Below, piece by piece: positions 24,824-33,206 of a stretch of DNA of 64,000 nt. Position numbers and translations under genes: made by a program. Below the pieces are notes generated by a model. That model worked only from the letters and a program-made list of their open reading frames with translations. It did not search any database and was not told where the DNA came from. How positions within the stretch are numbered: the first letter of the stretch is position 1; every line of letters begins with the position of its first letter. This stretch comes from Rhodococcus sp. 4CII (GTDB lineage Bacteria > Actinomycetota > Actinomycetes > Mycobacteriales > Mycobacteriaceae): assembly GCF_014256275.1 (NCBI RefSeq), contig NZ_JACCFE010000002.1, positions 5,560,001-5,624,000 on the forward strand, written 5' to 3'.

Positions 24824-25816
24824 TCAGGCCGCCTGTTCGCGGCGGCGGGCGACGATCGCGGCCAGCGCACCGCCTGCGGCGCCGAGCAGCAGCGCCGTGG
24901 GAACACCGATCTTGGCGGCCTTGCGTCCGGTCCGGAAGTCGCGGATCTCCCAGCCCCGGTTCTTCGCGAGCTCGCGCAGATCCGTGTCGGGATTGATCGC
25001 GACCGCGGTGCCGACCAGCGACAACATGGGCACGTCGTTGTGGCTGTCCGAGTAGGCGGTGCAGCGCTTGAGGTTGAGACCCTCGCGTACGGCCAGGGCG
25101 CGCACGGCGTGGGCCTTGCCGAGGCCGTGCAGGATGTCGCCGACCAGACGTCCGGTGAACTGTCCGTTCTCGCTCTCGGCGACCGTGCCGAGGGCGCCGG
25201 TGAGGCCGAGGCGCTTCGCGATGACCTGGGCGAGTTCGACCGGGGTGGCGGTGACGAGCCACACCTGCTGGCCGGCGTCGAGGTGCATCTGAGCGAGGGC
25301 CCGGGTGCCGGGCCAGATCTTGTCGGCGATGACCTCGTCGTAGATCTCCTCACCGAGCCGGGCGAGTTCGGCCGTCGACCGTCCGGCGACGAACGAGAGG
25401 GCCTTCTCCCGGCCGGAAGCGACGTCGTCGCTGCTCTCCTTGCCGGTGACGCGGAATTTGATCTGCTTCCAAGCGAAATCGACGAGGTCGGACGTCTTCA
25501 GATACTTGCGGGCGGCGAGGCCGCGCGCGAAGTGGATGATCGACGCGCCCTGGACCATCGTGTTGTCGACGTCGAAGAACGCGGCGGCCGTCAGGTCGAG
25601 GGGAATGTCGTGTTCCTCGACCGCGATGTCCTCGCCGGCTGCGACGTGGAGTGCGAGGGCCGCGTCGGCGCTCGCCTCGCCCGCGACATTGGCACGTACC
25701 TCGGCCTCGCTGGGTCCCAGCGGATTCCTGAACTGGCGTCGGCCCGGGAGGATTATCCCCGCCAGACCTGAACCGAAACCCGAGCCGTTCGGTAGTGATC
25801 GCGCAGGCACTCGCAC
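24824..25816 (-). CDS. HAD-IB family hydrolase (SerB2/Rv0505c-like)
   Basis: 330-residue HAD-superfamily phosphatase. Motif I is FFDVDNTMVQG with the nucleophilic Asp, motif II VWLVTATPVELAQ, and motif IV AYSDSHNDVPMLSLVG with Lys just before in GLGKAHAVRAL. The cap pattern is subfamily IB, as in phosphoserine phosphatase and 1-acylglycerol phosphate-linked phosphatases. There is no ACT domain, so it is not the regulated SerB2 type. A hydrophobic C-terminal segment (TALLLGAAGGALAAIV) may anchor it to the membrane. The N-terminal 70 residues are non-conserved and the GTG start at 25816 is uncertain. Closeness to PlsC suggests phospholipid turnover. Confidence 0.88.
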   Translation of the reverse strand: MRVPARSLPNGSGFGSGLAGIILPGRRQFRNPLGPSEAEVRANVAGEASADAALALHVAAGEDIAVEEHDIPLDLTAAAFFDVDNTMVQGASIIHFARGLAARKYLKTSDLVDFAWKQIKFRVTGKESSDDVASGREKALSFVAGRSTAELARLGEEIYDEVIADKIWPGTRALAQMHLDAGQQVWLVTATPVELAQVIAKRLGLTGALGTVAESENGQFTGRLVGDILHGLGKAHAVRALAVREGLNLKRCTAYSDSHNDVPMLSLVGTAVAINPDTDLRELAKNRGWEIRDFRTGRKAAKIGVPTALLLGAAGGALAAIVARRREQAA

Positions 25817-25989
25817 CTCCCGTATCGCAGAAGCCTCTGGGAGCAGCCTATCCCCCGAGTCCGGGACGGGGCGGGTGGATGGCCGCCCGGGGGGAACTGT
25901 GTGACGTTCATCTCCGAGGCGATTGGCGTCACCGCACCCGGAAACGGCACAGTGACTCCACTGGAGACGGTGAAAGGAAGCGACGAGGC

Positions 25990-26250
25990 ATGAGCAGTGA
26001 CGGACACGAGGTGACGCTCCTCACGCGGGCGGGGTGCGGTGCGTGCGCGCCGGCCCGCGAGCGGCTGCTGGTTCTGTGCGAGGAGTTCGGGCTGGAACTG
26101 ACGTGCATAGACGTCGACGAAGCGGCGGCCACGGACCCCGAACTGAGGGCCGAATTCGGTGACCGATTGCCGGTGGTGATGCTCGACGGACGTGAGCACA
26201 GTTACTGGGAGGTCGACGAAGAGCGTCTTCGTTCGGATTTACGCAAGTAA
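25990..26250 (+). CDS. Glutaredoxin-like protein (Rv0508-like)
   Basis: 86-residue thioredoxin-fold protein. The redox motif is CGAC within LLTRAGCGACAPARERL, and the cis-Pro is in RLPVVMLDGRE. The short length and CxxC near the N-terminus place it in the DUF836/glutaredoxin-like group. It may serve as a mycothiol-linked or NrdH-like oxidoreductase. GAAAGGAAG precedes the ATG by about eight bases. It lies immediately upstream of the Rex-controlled heme operon, in the same order as Rv0508-hemA in mycobacteria. Confidence 0.88.
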   Translation: MSSDGHEVTLLTRAGCGACAPARERLLVLCEEFGLELTCIDVDEAAATDPELRAEFGDRLPVVMLDGREHSYWEVDEERLRSDLRK

Positions 26251-26319
26251 GGAAACCCTAAAAGTGGGATCTTCCGATGCCGTGCAGGTAGGACCGCATG
26301 TCGCGCAGTCGCAGCGACT

Positions 26320-26337
26320 TTGTGCATGGCTTCACAA
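26320..26337 (+). promoter_or_regulatory. Rex operator at the rex-hem promoter
   Basis: TTGTGCATGGCTTCACAA matches the Rex operator TTGTGAA-N4-TTCACAA with one mismatch. It overlaps a proposed -35 (TTGTGC, 26320-26325) that is 17 bp from a -10-like TACCGT (26343-26348). Rex would therefore block the promoter of its own operon when NADH/NAD+ is low, as described for rex-hem operons in Streptomyces. A single TGTGAA half-site lies at about 26351. Confidence 0.8.
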
Positions 26338-26417
26338 GCGGTTACCGTGGTGTGAACAATTCCCCGGAGCATCGTGAAGAACGGCATCGAATGCCGGTCG
26401 GACGAGGAGCCAACGAC

Positions 26418-27245
26418 GTGACCGAAACGCACCAGACGCATGGGTCTGTGGCCCCTGGCGTCACGGGCGCGATCGGGCCGTCGGTGGTCGGTTCTCCGGC
26501 CCCCTCGGTCGCCGGTGCGTCCCCGCTCCCCGAATCGCGGGACATCCCCCAGGCTACGGTGACCCGCCTCGCGACCTACCTGCGGGTCCTCGGAGTGCTG
26601 TCGGAACGCGGCACGATCATCGTCTCCAGCGAGGAACTCGCCGCCGCCTCCGGGGTCGGCTCCGCGAAGCTCCGCAAGGACCTCTCCTTCCTCGGACCCA
26701 ACGGCGTGCGCGGCGTCGGGTACGACGTGACACGCCTGCGAGCCCGCATCGAACGGGCGCTCGGCCTGGACCGCGGACACAAGGTGGTGCTCGTCGGCGT
26801 CGGGAACCTCGGCCAGGCCCTCGCCGGCTACGGCGGCTTCGGCCGCCGCGGCTTCTCCATGGTCGGACTGTTCGACAGCGACCCGGCCCGGGTCGGTGCG
26901 CCGGTGGGCGACCTCACCGTGCGGCACGTCGACGAACTCGAGCGGGCCTGCGCCGAACTCGAGGCCACCATCGGTGTCATCTCGACGCCGGACGAGGCGG
27001 CGCAGGAGGTGGCGGACCGGCTGGTCCGCGCCGGACTGCGCTGCATCCTCAGCTTCTCACCGACCTCGCTCGACGTTCCCGATCACGTCGAGATGCGCCG
27101 CGTCGACCTCGCCGTCGAAATGCAGGTTCTCTCGTTCAACAGCGCACGCAACACGGAATCGGTACCCACCGCTCCCCGCGTGCGCATCGGACATTCTGCT
27201 GTCCCGTCCACCGCACCAAGAAACGGATCAGTGATCGCGCCGTGA
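26418..27245 (+). CDS. rex: Redox-sensing transcriptional repressor Rex
   Basis: NADH/NAD+-responsive repressor of about 275 residues. The N-terminal winged helix contains PQATVTRLATYLRVLGVLSERG and SGVGSAKLRKDLSFLGPNGVRGVGYDV; the C-terminal Rossmann fold starts with VVLVGVGNLGQALAGYGGFGRRGF. The first 55 residues form a Gly/Pro/Ser-rich extension not usual in Rex. The GTG at 26418 has GAGGAG eight bases upstream, better than the ATG at 26391. The stop overlaps hemA. A Rex operator just upstream indicates autoregulation, so heme synthesis is likely tied to the redox state. Confidence 0.95.
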   Translation: MTETHQTHGSVAPGVTGAIGPSVVGSPAPSVAGASPLPESRDIPQATVTRLATYLRVLGVLSERGTIIVSSEELAAASGVGSAKLRKDLSFLGPNGVRGVGYDVTRLRARIERALGLDRGHKVVLVGVGNLGQALAGYGGFGRRGFSMVGLFDSDPARVGAPVGDLTVRHVDELERACAELEATIGVISTPDEAAQEVADRLVRAGLRCILSFSPTSLDVPDHVEMRRVDLAVEMQVLSFNSARNTESVPTAPRVRIGHSAVPSTAPRNGSVIAP

Positions 27246-28681
27246 GTGTTCTGCTTGTCGGGGTCTCGCACAGGACGGCCCCGGTGCCGGTGCTCGAGCG
27301 GGTGGCTGTCACCGACACCGATCGCCCGAAGTTGACGGACAAGCTTCTGGCGTCGTCGCACATCTCCGAGGCGATGATCGTCTCCACCTGCAACCGGGTG
27401 GAGATCTACGCCGTCGTCGATGCGTTCCACGGTGCGCTCACCGAGGTCGGCGAACTGCTTGCCGACCACTCCGGACTCGACCTCACGGACCTGCACCGGC
27501 ACGCGTACGTGCGGTACAGCGAGGCCGCCGCCGAGCACCTGTTCGCCGTGGCCAGCGGTCTCGACTCGATGGTGATCGGCGAGCAGCAGATCCTGGGCCA
27601 GATCCGGACCGCGTATGCGTCCTCCGACGCCCAGCAGGCCGCGGGCCGCACCCTGCACGAGCTCGCGCAGCAGGCGCTGCGCGTCGGTAAGCGGGTGCAC
27701 TCGGAGACGGGCATCGACTCCGCGGGCGCCTCCGTCGTGTCCGTGGCCCTCGACCGGGCCGCCGGAATCGTCGGGGCGGGCGGGCTCACCGGACGCACTG
27801 CCGTCGTGGTCGGCGCCGGATCCATGGGCGGGCTGTCGGTCGCGCACCTCACCCGGGCCGGGATCGGTCGCATCATCGTCGTGAACCGCACCAAGGAGCG
27901 TGCGGAGCACCTCGCCGACACGGCCCGGTCCAACGGCGTCGCGTCGGAGGCCCTCGAACTGAGCGAACTGCCCACGGCGATGGGGCAGGCGGACGTCCTC
28001 GTGACCTGTACCGGCGCGGTCGGCGCCGTCGTCACGCTCGCGGACACCCACCGCGCGCTGGCACAGCCCGGCCGCGACTCCGCACGACCGCTCGTCATCT
28101 GCGACCTCGGACTGCCCCGCGACGTGGAGCCCGCCGTGTCGGGTCTGCCCGGGGTCACCGTCCTCGACATGGAGTCGCTGCAGCGCGACCCCGCCGCCGG
28201 CGCGGCCGCATCCGACGCCGACGCCGCCCGGACCATCGTCGCCGCCGAACTCGCCAACTACCTGGCAGGCCAGCGGCTCGCCGAGGTCACGCCGACGGTC
28301 ACGGCACTGCGCCAGCGCGCCGCCGACGTGGTCGAGGCGGAACTGATGCGACTCGATTCCCGTCTGCCGGGACTCGACGATCCCGAGCGCGACGAGGTGG
28401 CCCGCACCGTGCGGCGGGTGGTCGACAAACTCCTCCACGCGCCCACCGTCCGGGTGAAACAGCTCGCGTCCGCGCCCGGCGGCGACTCCTACGCCGCCGC
28501 CCTGCGCGAACTGTTCGAACTGAGCCCCGGAGCCGTCGAGGCCGTCGCGAAGCCCATGGACCTCGGAACCACCACCGACCTCGGTGCCATCGACATCACG
28601 GACGGGTTCATCGCCGGCCAGGACCCGCGCCTGCGCCGCTTCGTCACCGACGACAACCACGGGAAGGAATCGCAGGCATGA
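27242..28681 (+). CDS. hemA: Glutamyl-tRNA reductase
   Basis: 479-residue NADPH-dependent enzyme that reduces glutamyl-tRNA to glutamate-1-semialdehyde, the first committed step of C5-pathway tetrapyrrole synthesis. VGVSHRTAPVPVLERV and the catalytic Cys50 in STCNRVEIYAV are present, then GLDSMVIGEQQILGQIR, the Rossmann motif VVVGAGSMGGLSVAHL and VVNRTKERAEHLA. The C-terminal dimerisation helices contain VDKLLHAPTVRVKQLA. The GTG start overlaps the rex stop (GTGA), so translation is coupled. HemL, the next enzyme, is encoded about 11 kb downstream. Confidence 0.97.
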   Translation: MSVLLVGVSHRTAPVPVLERVAVTDTDRPKLTDKLLASSHISEAMIVSTCNRVEIYAVVDAFHGALTEVGELLADHSGLDLTDLHRHAYVRYSEAAAEHLFAVASGLDSMVIGEQQILGQIRTAYASSDAQQAAGRTLHELAQQALRVGKRVHSETGIDSAGASVVSVALDRAAGIVGAGGLTGRTAVVVGAGSMGGLSVAHLTRAGIGRIIVVNRTKERAEHLADTARSNGVASEALELSELPTAMGQADVLVTCTGAVGAVVTLADTHRALAQPGRDSARPLVICDLGLPRDVEPAVSGLPGVTVLDMESLQRDPAAGAAASDADAARTIVAAELANYLAGQRLAEVTPTVTALRQRAADVVEAELMRLDSRLPGLDDPERDEVARTVRRVVDKLLHAPTVRVKQLASAPGGDSYAAALRELFELSPGAVEAVAKPMDLGTTTDLGAIDITDGFIAGQDPRLRRFVTDDNHGKESQA

Positions 28682-29643
28682 GCGCCGTAGGCACCCGTAC
28701 TCTGCGGATCGGAACCCGGGGGAGCGAACTCGCGACCACCCAGGCCGGCACGGTGCGCGACGCACTGATCTCGGCCGGGCACGACGCCGAACTCGTCATC
28801 ATCAAGACCAAGGGCGACCAGTCCATGGAATCGGTGGAGAAGATCGGGGTCGGGGTCTTCACCGCCGAACTGCGCGAAGCGCTCGCCGACGGCCGCGTCG
28901 ACGTGGCCGTCCACTCCTACAAGGACCTGCCGACCGCCCGCGACGAGCGGTTCACGATCGCCGCCATCCCGCCGCGGGAGGACCCGCGCGACGCGCTCGT
29001 CGCCCGCGACGGACTGGTGCTCGGTGAGCTGCCCGCCGGTTCGAAGGTGGGCACGTCCGCACCGCGACGCACGTCGCAGCTCCGGGCGCTGGGTCTCGGC
29101 CTCGACATCCAGCCGCTGCGTGGCAACCTGCAGCGCCGGCTCGGCAAGGTCGAGTCCGGCGAACTCGACGCCGTCATCCTCGCGCGGGCCGGGCTGGCCC
29201 GGATCGGCCGCCTGGACCTGATCACCGAGTCGATCGAACCGGTCCAGATGCTGCCCGCACCCGCGCAGGGCGCGCTCGCCGTCGAATGCCTGTCGGCGAA
29301 CACCGCGCTCGTCGCGATCCTGTCCGAGCTCGACGACGCGAACAGTCGCGCCGCCGTCACGGCGGAACGCGCGCTGCTCGCCGAGCTCGAGGCCGGTTGC
29401 ACCGCGCCCGTCGGCGCCATCGCCGAGGTCGTCGAATCGCTCGACGACGACGGCCGCATCTTCGACGAACTATCCGTCCGAGGCTGCGCCGCGGCCATCG
29501 ACGGTTCCGACGTCATACGCACGGGGGCCGTGGGCTCCCCGGAGAACGCCGAAGAACTCGGCCGCTCCGTCGCGCGGGAGCTTCTCGAGCTCGGTGCGCG
29601 GGAGCTGATGAATGTCACCGAGGCCGGTGATGCCGATGTTTGA
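28678..29643 (+). CDS. hemC: Porphobilinogen deaminase (hydroxymethylbilane synthase)
   Basis: 321-residue enzyme assembling four porphobilinogens into hydroxymethylbilane. Motifs include IGTRGSELATTQAGTV, IKTKGDQ, VDVAVHSYKDLPTARDERF with the catalytic Asp region, GTSAPRRTSQLRAL, RGNLQRRLGKVESGELDAVILARAGLARIGR, and the cofactor-binding Cys in LEAGCTAPVGA. The ATG overlaps the hemA stop by four bases. It is followed by a 75-bp gap before the hemD fusion gene. Confidence 0.97.
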   Translation: MSAVGTRTLRIGTRGSELATTQAGTVRDALISAGHDAELVIIKTKGDQSMESVEKIGVGVFTAELREALADGRVDVAVHSYKDLPTARDERFTIAAIPPREDPRDALVARDGLVLGELPAGSKVGTSAPRRTSQLRALGLGLDIQPLRGNLQRRLGKVESGELDAVILARAGLARIGRLDLITESIEPVQMLPAPAQGALAVECLSANTALVAILSELDDANSRAAVTAERALLAELEAGCTAPVGAIAEVVESLDDDGRIFDELSVRGCAAAIDGSDVIRTGAVGSPENAEELGRSVARELLELGARELMNVTEAGDADV

Positions 29644-29718
29644 TGTGCGAAGGCCGACTGATCGGCCGATCCGCTTCCCGTACCCATCTCGACACATGAT
29701 CGCACTGGAGAATTACCG

Positions 29719-31284
29719 ATGAGCCGAGTCCGTAAGAACACCCCCGGACGAATCCTGTTCGTGGGATCCGGACCGGGCGATCCGGCACTGCTCACCGTGC
29801 ACGCACGGGACGTCCTTGCCGCAGCGACCCTCGCCTTCACCGACCCCGACGTCGACAAGGGCGTCACCGTTCTGGTGGGCACCGACCTGGGCGTCGACGC
29901 CGAGACCGGTGAACCCCTCGCCGAGGTCCGGCCCGCGCTCGGTGAGCCGGCGGAGGTCGCGAAGACCCTCGTCCACGAGGCGCGCAACGGCCACGACGTC
30001 GTGCGCCTGGTGTCCGGCGACCCGCTGACCACCGATTCCGTGATCGCCGAGGTCACCGCCGTGGCCCGCACCCAGGTGCAGTTCGAGGTCCTGCCCGGAC
30101 TGCCGTCCGCGTCCGCTGTCCCCTCCTATGCCGGGATGGCGCTGGGGTCGGGACACACCGAGGCCGACGTCCGCGGCGAGGTCGACTGGGCCGCCCTGGC
30201 CGCCGCACCCGGACCGCTGGTCCTGCACGCCACGTCGGGTCACCTCGCCGAGACGGCGAGCGCGCTCGTCGAGCACGGCCTGGCCCCGCAGACCCCGGCC
30301 GCCATCACCGTCCGCGGCACCACCCGACAGCAGCGCACCGTCGAGGCCACCCTCGCGACGCTGAACGAGGCCGGGTCCGAACTGGTCGGTTCGCTGGTCG
30401 TGACGGTCGGCAAGGTCGTCGCCCAGCGCAACAAGATGTCCTGGTGGGAGTCGCGCGCGCTGTACGGCTGGAAGGTCCTGGTGCCGCGCACCAAGGATCA
30501 GGCAGGCGAAATGAGCGACCGCCTCGTCACGCACGGCGCCATCCCGATCGAGGTGCCGACGATCGCGGTCGAGCCGCCCCGCAGCCCGGCGCAGATGGAG
30601 CGGTCCGTGAAGGGCCTCGTCGACGGCCGCTACCAGTGGGTGGTCTTCACCTCCACCAACGCGGTGCGTGCGGTGTGGGAGAAGTTCGAGGAGTTCGGGC
30701 TCGACGCCCGCGCGTTCTCCGGCGTCAAGATCGCCTGCATCGGTGAGGCCACCGCCGCCAAGGTGCGCTCGTTCGGAATCAACCCCGAACTCGTGCCGTC
30801 CGGTGAGCAATCGAGCGAAGGCCTGCTGGCCGAGTTCGCCCCGTACGACGACGTGTTCGACCCGGTCAACCGGGTACTGCTGCCGCGCGCCGACATCGCC
30901 ACCGAGACGCTGGCCGAGGGCCTGCGCGAACGTGGCTGGGAGATCGACGACGTCACCGCGTACCGCACCGTCCGGGCTGCGCCGCCGCCGGCCGAGACCC
31001 GCGAGATGATCAAGACCGGTGGGTTCGACGCCGTCTGCTTCACCTCGTCCTCGACGGTCCGCAACCTGGTCGGCATCGCCGGAAAGCCGCACGCGCGGAC
31101 CCTCGTCGCCTGCATCGGCCCGAAGACCGCCGAGACGGCCCTCGAGTTCGGCCTCCGCGTCGACGTGCAGCCGGAGACCGCTCAGGTCGGCCCGCTGGTG
31201 GAGGCTCTTGCCGAGCACGCCGCGCGCCTGCGCGCCGAGGGTGCACTGCCCCCGCCGCGCAAGAAGTCCCGCGCTCGGCGATAG
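29719..31284 (+). CDS. hemD: Fused uroporphyrinogen-III C-methyltransferase / uroporphyrinogen-III synthase
   Basis: 521 residues in two domains. The N-terminal half (about 10-250) resembles SAM-dependent uroporphyrinogen methyltransferase/CobA-like enzymes: ILFVGSGPGDPALLTVHARDVL, RLVSGDPLTTDSVIAEVT and VLPGLPSASAVPSYAG. The C-terminal half (about 260-500) is HemD: GWKVLVPRTKDQAGEMSDRLVTHGA, VVFTSTNAVRAVWEKF, IACIGEATAAKVRSFGINPELVP and CFTSSSTVRNLVG. The fusion is standard for actinobacteria. The methyltransferase half is divergent in its middle and may be partly inactive. A long hairpin separates it from hemB. Confidence 0.94.
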   Translation: MSRVRKNTPGRILFVGSGPGDPALLTVHARDVLAAATLAFTDPDVDKGVTVLVGTDLGVDAETGEPLAEVRPALGEPAEVAKTLVHEARNGHDVVRLVSGDPLTTDSVIAEVTAVARTQVQFEVLPGLPSASAVPSYAGMALGSGHTEADVRGEVDWAALAAAPGPLVLHATSGHLAETASALVEHGLAPQTPAAITVRGTTRQQRTVEATLATLNEAGSELVGSLVVTVGKVVAQRNKMSWWESRALYGWKVLVPRTKDQAGEMSDRLVTHGAIPIEVPTIAVEPPRSPAQMERSVKGLVDGRYQWVVFTSTNAVRAVWEKFEEFGLDARAFSGVKIACIGEATAAKVRSFGINPELVPSGEQSSEGLLAEFAPYDDVFDPVNRVLLPRADIATETLAEGLRERGWEIDDVTAYRTVRAAPPPAETREMIKTGGFDAVCFTSSSTVRNLVGIAGKPHARTLVACIGPKTAETALEFGLRVDVQPETAQVGPLVEALAEHAARLRAEGALPPPRKKSRARR

Positions 31285-31293
31285 GCGCTACGC

Positions 31294-31341
31294 GCCCGTG
31301 CGCCTTTCTGGTTGTTCCCACAACCAAAAAGGCGCACGGGC
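31294..31341. terminator. 21-bp-stem hairpin between hemD and hemB
   Basis: GCCCGTGCGCCTTTCTGGTTG (31294-31314) pairs with its near-perfect reverse complement at 31321-31341, one mismatch, around the loop TTCCCA. It lies 10 bp after the hemD stop and 22 bp before the hemB start, inside an otherwise same-strand operon. It could be a partial terminator or an mRNA-stability element that lowers hemB expression. Confidence 0.7.
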
Positions 31342-31362
31342 CCGACGAAGGAGGGCTTGTCC

Positions 31363-32337
31363 TTGTTCCCGACCCACCGACCGCGCCGGCTTCGCCGCAC
31401 CCCGGCTCTGCGCCGGCTCGTGGCAGAGACTTCGCTCGAGCCACGGCATCTCGTGCTGCCGATGTTCGTCGCGGACGGTATCGACGAGCCCCGTGAGATC
31501 TCGTCGATGCCCGGTGTCTTCCAGCACACGCCCGACTCGTTGCGGCGGGCGGCGACGGAGGCGGCGGAGGCGGGGCTCGGCGGGCTCATGCTCTTCGGGG
31601 TGCCGCGTCCCGACGACAAGGACGCCGAGGGCTCGGGCGCATCCGACCCGGAGGGCATCCTCAACCGCGGATTGCGCTGGCTCGCAGACGAAGTCGGCGA
31701 TGCGACGGTCATCATGGCGGACACCTGCCTTGACGAGTTCACCGATCACGGTCACTGCGGTGTGCTCGACGCCGACGGTGCGGTGGACAACGACCTCACG
31801 CTGCAGCGGTACGTCGACATGGCGGTCGCGCAGGCCGAGGCCGGTGCGCATCTGCTCGGTCCGAGCGGAATGATGGACGGCCAGGTCGCCGCCATCCGGA
31901 AGGCTCTGGACGACGCGGGCCACACCGACGTCGGTCAGCTCGCATACTCGGCGAAGTACGCGTCGGCGTTCTACGGGCCCTTCCGTGAAGCGGTCGGTTC
32001 GTCGCTGCAGGGTGATCGCCGTACGTACCAACAGGATTCGGCGAACCGTCGGGAATCGTTGCGTGAGGTCGACCTCGATCTCGACGAGGGTGCCGACATG
32101 GTGATGGTGAAGCCGGCGATGTCGTACCTCGACATCCTGCGGGAGACGGCCGACCGTTCGCCGGTCCCCGTTGCGGCGTATCAGATCTCGGGGGAGTACT
32201 CGATGATCACGGCCGCCGCGCAGAACGGCTGGATCGACCGCGACGCCGCCGTCCTCGAATCGCTCACGAGCATCCGCCGCGCCGGTGCGGACGTCGTGCT
32301 GACCTACTGGGCCACCGAAGCGGCGGGCTGGTTGTGA
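31363..32337 (+). CDS. hemB: Delta-aminolevulinic acid dehydratase (porphobilinogen synthase)
   Basis: 324-residue enzyme condensing two 5-aminolevulinates to porphobilinogen. The metal-site stretch reads DTCLDEFTDHGHCG: two of the three Cys of zinc-type enzymes are kept and the middle one is Asp. Active-site lysines are in LAYSAKYASAFYGPFREAVGS and MVMVKPAMSYLDILRE; YQISGEYSMI is conserved. The TTG at 31363 was chosen because GAAGGAGGG lies six bases upstream and the protein then begins FPTHRPRRLRR like its relatives. It is the last hem gene of the operon. Confidence 0.95.
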   Translation: MFPTHRPRRLRRTPALRRLVAETSLEPRHLVLPMFVADGIDEPREISSMPGVFQHTPDSLRRAATEAAEAGLGGLMLFGVPRPDDKDAEGSGASDPEGILNRGLRWLADEVGDATVIMADTCLDEFTDHGHCGVLDADGAVDNDLTLQRYVDMAVAQAEAGAHLLGPSGMMDGQVAAIRKALDDAGHTDVGQLAYSAKYASAFYGPFREAVGSSLQGDRRTYQQDSANRRESLREVDLDLDEGADMVMVKPAMSYLDILRETADRSPVPVAAYQISGEYSMITAAAQNGWIDRDAAVLESLTSIRRAGADVVLTYWATEAAGWL

Positions 32338-32365
32338 TCGCGGCGGCGGCGGTTACGGTGGTGCC

Positions 32366-32968
32366 ATGACCCAGCAGTGGCCACCGACACCGCACCAGGC
32401 CCCGCACCAGCAGGGCCCGGCGCCGCAGAATTTCCCGTACCCCCCGCCGGTGCCACAGCAGAAACCCGAGCGTCCGGCGCCGGTCGACGTGGGGACCGCA
32501 GCCCAGTTGCTCTGGGCCGTGGCCGGACTCGGTCTGATCCAGGCCCTGGCCGCGATGGTGTTTGTGGTGGGCGAGAAGTCGACGTTCGTCGACGAACTGA
32601 TGAAGAACCCCAGTGTCACCTCGGGTGAGGTCGACATGAGCCGCGACAGCGTGGAATCGCTGTTCTACGTGGGCATCGGATTCACGGTTGTGCTGATGCT
32701 GATCCTCACCGGGCTCTTCGTGCTGTTCGTGCACTTCATGCGCAAGGGCAGGAACTGGGCCAGAATGCTGCTCACCATCGCCTGCGTGATGATGGTGGTG
32801 TGGACGGTTCCGGTGCTCTTCGGTATCGGATCCGACGGTAGCCGCACCGCACTCGCGCTCGGCGGGGTGCAGATCCTGCAGGCCGTGGTGGCCGTCGGTG
32901 CCGTCGTACTGATGCACCGCAAGGACGCGAACAGTTACTTCCTGAGGCTGCCGCCGTCCGCGGAGTAG
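32366..32968 (+). CDS. Membrane protein with Pro/Gln-rich N-terminus
   Basis: 200 residues. The first 38 are rich in Pro, Gln and His (PPTPHQAPHQQGPAPQ), followed by four predicted membrane segments: AAQLLWAVAGLGLIQALAAMVFVV, FYVGIGFTVVLMLILTGLFVLFVHF, MLLTIACVMMVVWTVPVLFGI and LALGGVQILQAVVAVGAVVLM. No enzymatic motif is seen. The ATG follows a TACGGT -10-like box by six bases, so a leaderless message is likely. It comes 28 bp after hemB but probably has its own promoter. Similar proteins are common in rhodococci and mycobacteria; function unknown. Confidence 0.75.
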   Translation: MTQQWPPTPHQAPHQQGPAPQNFPYPPPVPQQKPERPAPVDVGTAAQLLWAVAGLGLIQALAAMVFVVGEKSTFVDELMKNPSVTSGEVDMSRDSVESLFYVGIGFTVVLMLILTGLFVLFVHFMRKGRNWARMLLTIACVMMVVWTVPVLFGIGSDGSRTALALGGVQILQAVVAVGAVVLMHRKDANSYFLRLPPSAE

Positions 32969-33000
32969 CTTCGATTTGCTCGTGACGTATAAAGATGTAC

Positions 33001-33016
33001 CGTGAAGTGCGTCACA
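33001..33016. promoter_or_regulatory. CRP/GlxR-like site near a strong -10 box
   Basis: CGTGAAGTGCGTCACA differs from TGTGA-N6-TCACA at one position. It starts 8 bp after a TATAAA box (32988-32993), so a bound regulator would sit on the transcription start of the small membrane protein gene and probably repress it. Confidence 0.4.
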
Positions 33017-33060
33017 AGGGTAGACGACAGACTTCATTTCGACCGAAGGGCTTAATCTCC

Positions 33061-33177
33061 ATGCGCGCTGACGATCGAGCACACGGGTCTCGCAAAGAAG
33101 CACTGATGTTCGCCCTCATCGTGGCTTTCGTTCTGCTGACTCTGTTGCTCGTCGTCATCCCCGGTGTCCTCTCCTGA
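33061..33177 (+). CDS. Small single-pass membrane protein
   Basis: 38 residues: a charged N-terminal part (MRADDRAHGSRKEAL) followed by one hydrophobic segment, FALIVAFVLLTLLLVVIPGV, ending in LS. An upstream TATAAA box and a GAAGGG about 10 bases before the ATG support real expression; an ATG at 32995 in the same frame lies at or before the expected transcript start and is less likely. No family recognised. A role as a small membrane-protein partner is possible but not shown. Confidence 0.5.
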   Translation: MRADDRAHGSRKEALMFALIVAFVLLTLLLVVIPGVLS

Positions 33178-33206
33178 CGAGCCCCACGTTCTCCTCGCGG
33201 GTCACG

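Noticed and set aside
23188..25353. 721-residue minus-strand open frame
   Set aside because: It lies antisense to the epimerase and PlsC genes and reads low-complexity Arg/Ser/Pro peptide; high GC keeps frames open. Only the HAD gene in part of this span has real motifs.
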